From NCBI GenBank assembly GCA_027621895.1, contig JAQCAK010000130.1:1-6077 (forward strand): DNA of 6,077 nucleotides, written 5' to 3'. This stretch comes from Pseudomonadota bacterium (lineage in GTDB: Bacteria; Pseudomonadota; Gammaproteobacteria; Pseudomonadales; Azotimanducaceae). The position numbers and the translations under genes are program-made. The notes beneath the pieces are model-generated. The model had not been told where the DNA came from and ran no database searches. It saw only the letters and a program-made list of their open reading frames with translations. This document shows positions 1-5,702 of the stretch, one piece after another (position 1 is the first letter of the stretch; every line of letters starts with the position of its first letter).

Positions 1-14
1 GGAAAGTGGGTGAT

Positions 15-110
15 TGGCGAAACGCGATAATGGCTGGCGAGACGCAGGCAGCTTCAAGCCATTGGTTCGGCGGGGTAGACCTGCAGGCAGCATAGGCTAC
101 TGCAGGCGAT
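15..110. repeat. Cluster of short direct repeats
   Basis: Three families of short repeats are visible. TGGCGAAACGC (15-25) recurs as TGGCGAGACGC (35-45), exactly 20 nt apart with one change. GCAGGCAGC occurs identically at 44-52 and 83-91. CTGCAGGC occurs at 81-88 and 100-107. Function is unknown. The units are too short and irregular for CRISPR. They could be remnants of a decayed sequence or protein-binding sites; chance in GC-rich DNA is also possible. Confidence 0.4.
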
Positions 111-166
111 AAGGATATCTATTTAGCAGGTAGTTGATGCGGACTAGCGGGGGTCAAGGGAGAGTC

Positions 167-208
167 GACGTACAGAAAGGCGCGGACGTCTTTTCCTTCC
201 TGTACGTC
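167..208. repeat. 42-bp dyad-symmetric element with palindromic centre
   Basis: Bases 167-180 pair with 195-208 in 13 of 14 positions; the only mismatch is 176/199. The centre of symmetry coincides with the palindrome GACGTC at 185-190, so the element has ACGT at 168-171, 186-189 and 204-207, spaced exactly 18 nt each. As RNA it would form a strong stem with a 14-nt loop, starting 71 nt past the stop of the ATPase gene. Neither strand has a T-run after the stem, so it is not a classical intrinsic terminator. It may act as an operator, a structured 3' end that protects the operon mRNA, or a small dispersed palindrome. The symmetry is seen directly; function is unknown. Confidence 0.6.
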
Positions 209-278
209 CAGGTTGAGCGGCCGCCTCATTGATTTTCATCCTGGTCATTCTTGCAGACGCCAATAGAAACTCCTGTGC

Positions 279-2000
279 CTAGGTACCCAGCCCCCGGCGC
301 AGATTGTTAAAATGACTCAGCCGGTTGTAGAAGCCACGTCCATAGACGCGAATGATTTCCGCGACGGTCGTCGAGCCATCCTCGACACGCGCCGCAAAGC
401 TTTCTGCGAGAAACCGGGTACCCGATTCCATCGCGAGCGATTCCATCTCCTGCAGATCACCGGCGGAGCCACGCAACATTCGCTTGAGCTCGTCCTTCAC
501 TTCGACGATTTCCAGGACCGGAACCCGTCCTGACATGCCCGTGCCACGACAGGCCTCACAACCGACGGCCTGCCATTCCGGCGCTGACCACAGCTCCGCG
601 AATCGGCGGTCGTCCGCGGAATAATCCTTCTCCTCCAGAGGCGTCCGGCACTTTGTGCACAGCGCCCGGACGAGTCGCTGGGATGCGACCGCATGCAGGG
701 CATCGGCAAGCGTCGCTGACGAAACACCCAGGTCAGTCATGCGAACTGTGGCCAGCAGGGCATCAAGCGTATGTACGGTCGATAATACGAAATGACCCGT
801 CATGGCGGCCTGGGCGGCAATGAGTGCGGTTTCCTCATCGCGGATCTCGCCAATCATGACGACATCCGGATCCTGTCTCAAAATGGAACGCAGTGCCCTT
901 GCAAACGTGAGTCCGGTTTTCGGGTCCACATTGATCTGCGATGCGCCCCGCAGGCGATACTCCACCGGCTCTTCCACCGTCATGATGTTGATATCCGGTC
1001 GATTCTTCTCTGCCAGCATGGCGTAGAGCAGTGAGGTTTTGCCTGATCCGGTCGGCCCCGTCATCAGGATCATGCCGTCTGCATTATCGGCCAGGCGTTC
1101 GAGTCTCTGCCGTTCATAGTCAGGCAGTTTCAGCATGCTGAGGGCACGCACCTGGTTCTGCGGCAGGAGTCTGGCGACCAGGCGCTCGGTGCCGCTGACA
1201 GGAATGACCGAGAGACGAAGGTCGATTTCCTTGTGATCCAGTTCCATGCGCAGTTCACCGTCCTGCGGAATCATGTGCTTGGTCACATCCATGCCGGAGA
1301 TCGCCTTCACGTGCCTGATCAGGTGCTCATGGACCGAGGCCGGCAGGTCCACTGCACGATACAGCACGCCATCTACCCGGTTACGGACCACCGCGCCGTC
1401 GCCATAAGGCTGCACGTGCACATCACTGGCATTCAGATTTACCGCCCGTTTTAGGAGCTCAACAAACAGTTTCGATGTGGCGCTCTGGCCTGTCGGCACA
1501 CGACTGCCATCCTGTCGTCGAATGGCCAGGTCAGCGGCGATGAGTGAACTCGGCACGTCGCCCCATCCCTGCAGCTGCTTGTCTTCCTGGCCGTAGACGG
1601 TCGCGAGCACCGAGTCGATTTCGTCCGGTGTCGCGACGCAGGCACTCACAGACATGCCCAGGGTAAAAGACAGTTCATCCAGTGTTGAAAGGTCGGCAGG
1701 GTCCGCCGTTGCCACCAGGGCCTCGTGACCTTCGATTACAAGTGGCACCACGATATGCATCCGAGCGACACTTTCAGGTAACTGCCTGGCGAATTCAACT
1801 TCCAGCTTGTTGAAGTCAGCCCGTGGCAGCTCGAAGTACTCGGCCGCTGCGACAGCCAGTTGTTCCTGTGTGAGCCGGGTCTCTTTGGCAACAGATCGCC
1901 ATTTGTCGACAGTATCGCCGGCCGGGGAAAACTCGCTCGGAGGTTGCCGAGCTTCCCCTGAGGCCATTGCTGCAGAGACAAGCCAGTGATTAATGGCCAT
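279..2000 (-). CDS. GspE/PulE/PilB-family secretion or pilus ATPase
   Basis: Cytoplasmic hexameric ATPase of the type II secretion/type IV pilus assembly class, which powers pseudopilin or pilin polymerisation at the inner membrane. The 573 residues are full length for the family. An N-terminal T2SSE_N/MshEN-like domain spans roughly 40-137, followed by the catalytic domain: Walker A GPTGSGKT (315-322), Asp box with EEPVEY (343-348), Walker B IGEIRDEE (383-390) and His box GHFVLSTVHT (402-411). The zinc-binding tetracysteine is intact (C448, C451, C481, C484), which fits assembly ATPases rather than PilT retraction ATPases. Oddly, the Asn usual after the His-box HT is Leu412. The ATG at 2000 overlaps the previous gene's TGA by one base, so it is translationally coupled; a GGGGA lies 10 nt upstream. 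It is the last gene of a four-gene operon with no gspF partner. The family is certain, but I cannot tell GspE, PilB and MshE types apart, so no symbol is given. Confidence 0.95.
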   Translation of the reverse strand: MAINHWLVSAAMASGEARQPPSEFSPAGDTVDKWRSVAKETRLTQEQLAVAAAEYFELPRADFNKLEVEFARQLPESVARMHIVVPLVIEGHEALVATADPADLSTLDELSFTLGMSVSACVATPDEIDSVLATVYGQEDKQLQGWGDVPSSLIAADLAIRRQDGSRVPTGQSATSKLFVELLKRAVNLNASDVHVQPYGDGAVVRNRVDGVLYRAVDLPASVHEHLIRHVKAISGMDVTKHMIPQDGELRMELDHKEIDLRLSVIPVSGTERLVARLLPQNQVRALSMLKLPDYERQRLERLADNADGMILMTGPTGSGKTSLLYAMLAEKNRPDINIMTVEEPVEYRLRGASQINVDPKTGLTFARALRSILRQDPDVVMIGEIRDEETALIAAQAAMTGHFVLSTVHTLDALLATVRMTDLGVSSATLADALHAVASQRLVRALCTKCRTPLEEKDYSADDRRFAELWSAPEWQAVGCEACRGTGMSGRVPVLEIVEVKDELKRMLRGSAGDLQEMESLAMESGTRFLAESFAARVEDGSTTVAEIIRVYGRGFYNRLSHFNNLRRGLGT

Positions 2001-2434
2001 CAGCGGATCATCCCCATGTACATGAGTTTTTCAGGGTTATCACCGTCCTTGTAGACAATCTCGTAGTCACCGATCTGCCCCGAAAGGACGTAGCTGTTAC
2101 CCTCTACTTCATACTTAACCTGCCTGGCTTCAAGCCACGACGGCTCGAGAAAGTCTGGCAGCTGGCCGTTCATGTGCCTGTATACCTCAATTCTGTATGC
2201 CAGCTGGTAAATAGCAACGGAGAGCCTGGCCTTGGCGCTCTTTTCTCCGACCTGCGGCTCTTCTCCAACCGGATTCAAATAAAAGAAAGAGACAATAAAG
2301 ATGAGCAGCAACCAGGAGAGCGCGACCGCACCCGGTCTGTTCAGTCTCGGCGAGGAAACCGGGGTTCCAGGCTGGAGTATTTCCAGGTCTTCCTCAGCAG
2401 AGGCCTGAATCAGTTTTTCAAGATCATCACTCAA
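2000..2434 (-). CDS. Single-pass membrane protein, pseudopilin-like (paralog of the 2960-3400 product)
   Basis: Unnamed protein of 144 residues starting at a TTG (2434). This start is chosen because AGGAAG sits 7 nt upstream, and because the resulting N-terminus, SDDLEKLI, matches MDDDLNKLI of the product of 2960-3400. An ATG at 2461 is possible but overlaps the upstream gene more and breaks that match. Layout: charged cytoplasmic segment (1-35), one membrane helix (about 36-53, LSWLLLIFIVSFFYL), then an exported domain. The helix at 64-85 ends in Y85-x4-G90-Q-L-P93, and a beta-rich part contains VKYE (106-109) and SYVL (114-117). Helix, Tyr-x4-Gly and Pro resemble GspG-type pseudopilins, but there is no prepilin-peptidase Gly-Phe-x-x-x-Glu site at the membrane helix. 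It overlaps the gene before it by 8 nt and the ATPase gene by 1 nt. A role in assembling a secretion or pilus machine with that ATPase is inferred from context. Confidence 0.8.
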   Translation of the reverse strand: MSDDLEKLIQASAEEDLEILQPGTPVSSPRLNRPGAVALSWLLLIFIVSFFYLNPVGEEPQVGEKSAKARLSVAIYQLAYRIEVYRHMNGQLPDFLEPSWLEARQVKYEVEGNSYVLSGQIGDYEIVYKDGDNPEKLMYMGMIR

Positions 2435-2963
2435 CGCGAAGCTTCCTGATATCAAGAACATAGTAGTGATCGTCGAGCTCACTGAGAGCCCCAGCCGGTA
2501 AACGATCCTGTAGCGCCATGAGCACACGGGTGTCTGTCTTTGAGCGTTTGCCGTAGTCGAGCAGAAGCCGAAGATAGGGCTCGCCATCCTTCAGGGATTC
2601 ATCAAACACGTGCCGGGTCACGCGGGTTTCGCTGTCAATCTCGAAGCGCACCAGCTGCAACACCATCCCGAAATTGTTCTCCAGCCAGAGCCAGCGCTCA
2701 TCAAGCCCCTGGTAAGTCGTGGACATGACAGAGTGATGGAACGGATCGGGATAAATCTGGGCGGGCCGGTCTTCCTGTTCCACCGGAAACCATCGACCAG
2801 TCTGCTCATGGTAGTGATGAACAGCCTTTGCCACTTTTTCAATGTTTTCAATCACCTGATCAGCACGTTGATCAAGTACCCAGTATTCGTAGCCACGGTA
2901 TACCAGCACCAGACAGGCGAGTGAAAGCGCAATGCCGATTAATAGGCCATCCAGTCGGGTCAT
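2427..2963 (-). CDS. Membrane-anchored pseudopilin-like protein (GspG-like helix, no prepilin motif)
   Basis: Unnamed protein of 178 residues. A membrane helix at the extreme N-terminus (about 5-22) is followed by an amphipathic helix running into Y51-x4-G56-R-W-F-P60. The segment HHYHEQTGRWFPVEQED (49-65) strongly recalls the GspG pattern in which a long helix leads to Tyr-x4-Gly-x-Tyr-Pro-x-x-Glu-Gln. Unlike a true pseudopilin, it lacks the short basic leader, the Gly-Phe cleavage site and the Glu at mature position 5. The rest (about 66-178) is charged and contains no motif I recognise; it ends in HYYVLDIRKL. The ATG at 2963 overlaps the upstream stop as ATGA and has AGGGTGG (2971-2977) 7 nt before it. 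It is the second gene of the operon leading to the secretion ATPase. It may be a fixed pseudopilin-like subunit or a pilus-platform adaptor; both are inference. Confidence 0.8.
   Translation of the reverse strand: MTRLDGLLIGIALSLACLVLVYRGYEYWVLDQRADQVIENIEKVAKAVHHYHEQTGRWFPVEQEDRPAQIYPDPFHHSVMSTTYQGLDERWLWLENNFGMVLQLVRFEIDSETRVTRHVFDESLKDGEPYLRLLLDYGKRSKTDTRVLMALQDRLPAGALSELDDHYYVLDIRKLRVE
2432..2450 (-). promoter_or_regulatory. Shine-Dalgarno and TTG start inside the upstream gene
   Basis: On the minus strand AGGAAG (2442-2447) precedes TTG (2434-2432) by 7 nt. The site lies within the last codons of the gene ending at 2427. Spacing is near optimal and the TTG reproduces the N-terminus of a paralog, so it decides the start of the downstream gene. 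Confidence 0.6.
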
Positions 2964-3400
2964 TCAGGAGCCACCCTGTAGGGGTGTGCTTTACTCGATT
3001 CCAGCACCAGCGTGATGTCCGCGACCGTGGCAGTCAGCACGAAGCTGAAATCATTCTGCTTTTCGTATCTCACCAGCCCCCGAATTGAGGGGTTTGGCAG
3101 GATGGGAGGCAATACACCATTGTTCTGTTCATAGCTGCGCAGGGATTCAGCCGCTGTCCTCAGTATCCCGCTGAGATCCTGCTCGATCTTGTCGCTGCCC
3201 GGCTTGAATACGATAGATACCACGGTATCGAATTCGAAGATCGCCAGGACAATCGCAATGAGCCAGATGATGAACACCGAGGATGCTTTAGGCAGGATGG
3301 CTCGACGTTTCTTCGCTAACGCCACCTGTTCCAGCCTGACTTCACTGGAGCTGATCTGCGATTCGGTTTCTTTGATGAGCTTGTTGAGATCGTCGTCCAT
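2960..3400 (-). CDS. Single-pass membrane protein, pseudopilin-like, first gene of the operon
   Basis: Unnamed protein of 146 residues. It has an N-terminal cytoplasmic part (1-38) that is probably helical and rich in Lys, Arg and Glu. One membrane helix follows (about 39-55, SVFIIWLIAIVLAIF), then an exported domain whose helix (69-90) ends in Y90-x4-G95-V-L-P98. VRYE (110-113) and SFVL (119-122) follow. The motif order and spacing match the product of 2000-2434 almost residue for residue (DDLxKLI, Tyr-x4-Gly-x-Leu-Pro, V[RK]YE, S[FY]VL, and an Asp before the last strand), so the two are paralogs despite low overall identity. There is no prepilin-peptidase motif. The ATG at 3400 is the only good start; AGGG lies 12 nt upstream, a weak site. 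It heads the four-gene operon and overlaps the next gene by 4 nt. Confidence 0.8.
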   Translation of the reverse strand: MDDDLNKLIKETESQISSSEVRLEQVALAKKRRAILPKASSVFIIWLIAIVLAIFEFDTVVSIVFKPGSDKIEQDLSGILRTAAESLRSYEQNNGVLPPILPNPSIRGLVRYEKQNDFSFVLTATVADITLVLESSKAHPYRVAPE

Positions 3401-3426
3401 CGGACCATATTACCCTGATTTTTCGC

Positions 3427-3455
3427 AGGATATTAGCAGGCGCACTGTCTGGCAA
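3427..3455 (-). promoter_or_regulatory. Candidate sigma-70 promoter of the ATPase operon
   Basis: Reading the minus strand, TTGCCA (3455-3450) and TATCCT (3432-3427) are separated by exactly 17 nt, placing transcription start near 3420, about 20 nt before the ATG at 3400. An overlapping extended -10, TG-C-TAATAT (3438-3430), is an alternative. The match is 5/6 for the -35 and 4/6 for the -10. It is the only plausible promoter I see upstream of the four overlapping genes. Confidence 0.4.
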
Positions 3456-3495
3456 AATCCTGTGCAAAAGCATCTCGAGTTTGTTGGGCAAAAGC
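3452..3495. repeat. Three GCAAAA repeats spaced by multiples of 12 nt
   Basis: GCAAAA occurs at 3452-3457, 3464-3469 and 3488-3493, with start-to-start distances of 12 and 24 nt; the last two extend to GCAAAAGC. The first overlaps the candidate -35 of the leftward operon. They could be direct-repeat binding sites for a regulator of the divergent pair, but the unit is short. Confidence 0.3.
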
Positions 3496-3597
3496 GCAGG
3501 AACCAGGTCAGCGTTGCTCTGCTACTGGCCGATTGGTGTCCGGGCGTGGGACACTGGCACCGCTTCGGACAATGAGTCCCGGAGTCCGGTCACTTCT

Positions 3598-3610
3598 GGG
3601 GGCAGCCGAC
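3598..3610 (+). promoter_or_regulatory. Ribosome binding site deciding the NMO start
   Basis: GGGGG (3598-3602) lies 8 nt before the ATG at 3611. It favours this start over the in-frame TTG at 3533. Confidence 0.55.
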
Positions 3611-4678
3611 ATGACACTGAATTCATTATTCAACATTCAACATCCAATACTGCTGGCACCCATGGCCGGAGCCACAACCGCAGAGCTTGTCGTTGCGGTG
3701 AGCGAGGCCGGCGGCCTGGGCGGGCTGGGTGCAGCAGCACTGACACCGGAGAGACTGCGCAGGCAGATCCAGGCCATTCGGCAGCAGACGGAAAAGCCGT
3801 TCAACGTCAACCTGTTCTCTCCCGTTGTACAGGATTTCGACCCGGCGGCCCGACCAGGCCCGGCAGCCCTGGCACTGATCGAGCAGTACAGCAGGGAACT
3901 GGGTATCACGACGACGCCGGTTCTCGAAAGCCAGTATCCTGACCCTGGCGAACAGCTGGCCATACTGATTGAAGAGCGGGTACCCATCATCAGTTTTCAC
4001 TTTGGCGTGGAACCGGAACACGTGGAGGCGATTCATGATGCTGGATTAATGGTCCTCTGTTCCGCAACAACCGTCGCAGAGGCCAGGCATCTGGATGCTA
4101 TCGGGGTCGATGCCATTATCGCCCAGGGCAGTGAAGCTGGTGGTCACCGGGGCACATTTATCGGGGATTTTCGGCAGGCCTTGATCGGGACCCTGGCCCT
4201 TGTTCCACAGGTGGTTGATGCCGTGTCTGTACCGGTGGTTGCAGCCGGAGGCATCATGGATGCACGAGGCATCGTCGCCTGCAGGGCGCTCGGCGCCGCC
4301 GGCGTCCAGATGGGCACCGCCTTCCTGGGTTGCCCCGAATCCGGTATTCCCAGAGTCTGGCAGGAGCAGTTGCTGAGGAGTTCTGCCGATTCAACCGGCG
4401 TCACCACCGCCATGAGCGGCAGACCGGCGAGAGGATTGCGTAATCGCTACATTGAAGAAATGGAAAGCCTCGAAGAGCCGCTACTGCCGTACCCGTTACA
4501 GTACGCACTGTCCGCCAGTATTCGGCGCGCCGCGATCGAGCAGCATAATCCTGCTTTCCCGGCCATGTGGGCCGGTCAGGGCGTGGAGCTCCTGCAGATA
4601 CAGTCTGCGAAAGCACTCATGGACCAATTCATTCGCGAAAGCCGGGATCTGGCGGGTCAGCTGGCTCGTGATCGCTGA
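3611..4678 (+). CDS. Nitronate monooxygenase (2-nitropropane dioxygenase) family FMN enzyme
   Basis: Cytoplasmic TIM-barrel flavoprotein. Characterised class I members oxidise alkyl nitronates such as propionate-3-nitronate, using FMN and O2. The 355 residues are normal family length. Motifs in order: HPILLAPMAG (11-20), AGGLGGLGAA near 33-42, NVNLFSP, QGSEAGGHRG (172-181) with the family's conserved His at 179, VVAAGGI (209-215) for FMN phosphate binding, GVQMGTAFLGCPES (231-244) and MSGRPARGLRNR (268-279). The ATG at 3611 is chosen because GGGGG (3598-3602) lies 8 nt upstream and the family's first strand begins immediately after it; a TTG at 3533 would add 26 unconserved residues. It stands alone, divergent from the ATPase operon and convergent with glk. 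FabK-type enoyl-ACP reductases share the fold, but the HRG motif and length favour the monooxygenase. The true substrate is unknown, as often in this family. Confidence 0.92.
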   Translation: MTLNSLFNIQHPILLAPMAGATTAELVVAVSEAGGLGGLGAAALTPERLRRQIQAIRQQTEKPFNVNLFSPVVQDFDPAARPGPAALALIEQYSRELGITTTPVLESQYPDPGEQLAILIEERVPIISFHFGVEPEHVEAIHDAGLMVLCSATTVAEARHLDAIGVDAIIAQGSEAGGHRGTFIGDFRQALIGTLALVPQVVDAVSVPVVAAGGIMDARGIVACRALGAAGVQMGTAFLGCPESGIPRVWQEQLLRSSADSTGVTTAMSGRPARGLRNRYIEEMESLEEPLLPYPLQYALSASIRRAAIEQHNPAFPAMWAGQGVELLQIQSAKALMDQFIRESRDLAGQLARDR

Positions 4679-4680
4679 CC
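4655..4680. terminator. Hairpin across the NMO stop codon, weak terminator candidate
   Basis: GGTCAGC (4655-4661) pairs perfectly with GCTGACC (4674-4680) around a 12-nt loop, and the right arm contains the TGA stop. No T-run follows on either strand. It sits in the tight convergent junction with glk, where some termination signal is expected, but the lack of a U-tract makes an intrinsic terminator doubtful. Confidence 0.25.
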
Positions 4681-4708
4681 TCATTCACCGCAGCACCCGA
4701 TCAATCCG

Positions 4709-5698
4709 CTAAAAACCTGCCGGCTGAAGTTTCTTCATCGCACCCAATAACCCAGGATCCTCCGTCATCACCACCCGAACAGGAATGTTTTCAAGATAGG
4801 TTCTGAACCGGCCCTTGGACTCAAACCGTTCCCGCATCCCGCTTTTCTCTGCCAACTCAACCAGCTGCGGTACGATCCCCCCGGCGATGTAAACACCGCC
4901 TTTCGCGCCCAGGGTCAGTGCCAGATTACCCGCTACGGAGCCAAGCACATCGAAGAAGACACCCAGGCTATCCGCCGCGTGCGCATCCGCACCCTGCAGG
5001 GCTGCGGCACTGATCGCCCCCGGTGAATCGAGGCGGGCTTCAAGCCCATCGAGTTTCGCAAGGGCCCGGTAGATGTTAAGGATCCCCTGCCCGGAAAGCA
5101 GTCTTTCAATCGAAACCCGGCCGAACTCTCGCGAGAGTTCATTGAGAATGGCAATCTCCCGCTGCGAAACCGGGGCAAAATCCACATGCCCGCCTTCCCC
5201 GTCAATGACGATATGCCCTGCAGCTGACGGCACCAGGGAACAGACACCCAGGCCTGTGCCCGGACCGAGTATGGCGATTGGTCTGCCATCATCCGGAGCA
5301 CCAGAACCGATTTGTCGCCAGTCTCCGGGCATCAGACCCGGCACCGCCAATGCTACTGCAGCAAAGTCATTAACCAGTTCCACCTGAATATCGCCGAGGC
5401 GTGCAGAGATTTTTGCCCGGTCTATGATCCAGGGACTGTTCGTAATCCTCACCGAATCGCTGTCTGTCGGACAGGCGACAGCAAGACAGGCTTTCTCTGG
5501 CAAAGACTTCCAGCCACCCTGTTGGTCGATCTCAGCGAGGTAGTGAACCAGCACATCCTCAAATCGATCATGTCGTGCAACAGCATATCGCTTGACCAGG
5601 TGCAGTTCGTGGCTGACCGGGTTCTGAAGGCCAATTCGCGCGTTGGTACCACCGATGTCCGCGACCAGATTCCACGCTGTAGCTGTTGTGTTGTCCAT
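4709..5698 (-). CDS. glk: Glucokinase (ATP:glucose 6-phosphotransferase)
   Basis: Phosphorylates cytoplasmic glucose to glucose 6-phosphate with ATP, feeding glycolysis, the Entner-Doudoroff route or the pentose phosphate pathway. The 329 residues are typical for the proteobacterial Glk family (PF02685). Visible motifs are the phosphate-binding DIGGTNAR (14-21), ITNSPWIID (85-93), VNDFAA with N110 and catalytic-base D111 (109-114), LGPGTGLG (144-151), GEGGHVDFAP with E168 and H171 (167-176), ERLLSGQG with E198 (198-205), and GGVYIAGGI near the C-terminus. N110, D111, E168, H171 and E198 correspond to E. coli N99, D100, E157, H160 and E187 with a constant offset of 11, so all sugar-binding and catalytic residues appear present. 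The ATG at 5698 lies 4 nt after the acr3-like stop with no strong Shine-Dalgarno, suggesting translational coupling. It ends 30 nt from the convergent NMO gene. Confidence 0.97.
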   Translation of the reverse strand: MDNTTATAWNLVADIGGTNARIGLQNPVSHELHLVKRYAVARHDRFEDVLVHYLAEIDQQGGWKSLPEKACLAVACPTDSDSVRITNSPWIIDRAKISARLGDIQVELVNDFAAVALAVPGLMPGDWRQIGSGAPDDGRPIAILGPGTGLGVCSLVPSAAGHIVIDGEGGHVDFAPVSQREIAILNELSREFGRVSIERLLSGQGILNIYRALAKLDGLEARLDSPGAISAAALQGADAHAADSLGVFFDVLGSVAGNLALTLGAKGGVYIAGGIVPQLVELAEKSGMRERFESKGRFRTYLENIPVRVVMTEDPGLLGAMKKLQPAGF

Positions 5699-5702
5699 GA
5701 AG

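Larger units (their letters stand above)
1..278. other. Intergenic region without a recognisable gene
   Basis: No convincing coding sequence is visible on either strand. The reading frames are short: the plus frame from base 1 stops at 28-30, the plus frame from base 3 stops near 93, and a minus frame starting at 93 stays open to the left edge but resembles nothing I know. A partial gene end from the left therefore cannot be excluded. The stretch follows the stop of the secretion-ATPase gene (minus strand), where a gspF-like gene might be expected in a type II secretion operon, and none is present. It contains short direct repeats (15-110) and a 42-bp dyad-symmetric element (167-208), listed separately. 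Confidence 0.6.
3401..3610. other. Divergent intergenic region between the ATPase operon and the NMO gene
   Basis: This stretch separates the leftward operon from the rightward monooxygenase gene. It holds the leftward candidate promoter and the GCAAAA repeats. I see no convincing sigma-70 promoter on the plus strand. The last part (3540-3590) is GC-rich and can fold in several ways, for example CGGAC (3566-3570) with GTCCG (3585-3589), or GGGAC (3548-3552) with GTCCC (3577-3581), so the leader of the plus-strand gene may be structured. A frame stays open from 3533 to the gene but lacks coding character. Confidence 0.5.

Noticed and set aside
15..110. CRISPR array
   Set aside because: Units are 8-11 nt, imperfect, of differing sequence and irregularly spaced.
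167..208. Classical intrinsic terminator of the ATPase operon
   Set aside because: The stem is strong, but there is no T-run after it in either direction.
137..232. Small plus-strand reading frame of 31 codons with AGG upstream
   Set aside because: It is short, matches nothing known, and its middle is the dyad-symmetric element; chance is more likely.
144..248. Small minus-strand reading frame of 34 codons, Arg-rich, 30 nt after the ATPase stop
   Set aside because: The upstream Shine-Dalgarno is poor, and the Arg-rich composition comes from GC-rich palindromic DNA. It has no recognisable domain.
2435..2587. N-terminal extension of the 144-residue membrane protein upstream of 2434
   Set aside because: It lies wholly within the preceding gene in another frame. 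The TTG at 2434 has a good Shine-Dalgarno and gives the N-terminus shared with the paralog.
3533..3610. Longer form of the nitronate monooxygenase starting at TTG 3533
   Set aside because: The added 26 residues resemble no family N-terminus, and the ATG at 3611 has a good ribosome binding site immediately before the first conserved strand.
3626..4036. Minus-strand reading frame of 136 codons opposite the monooxygenase gene
   Set aside because: It is antisense to a conserved coding region, and its composition is that of a shadow frame.
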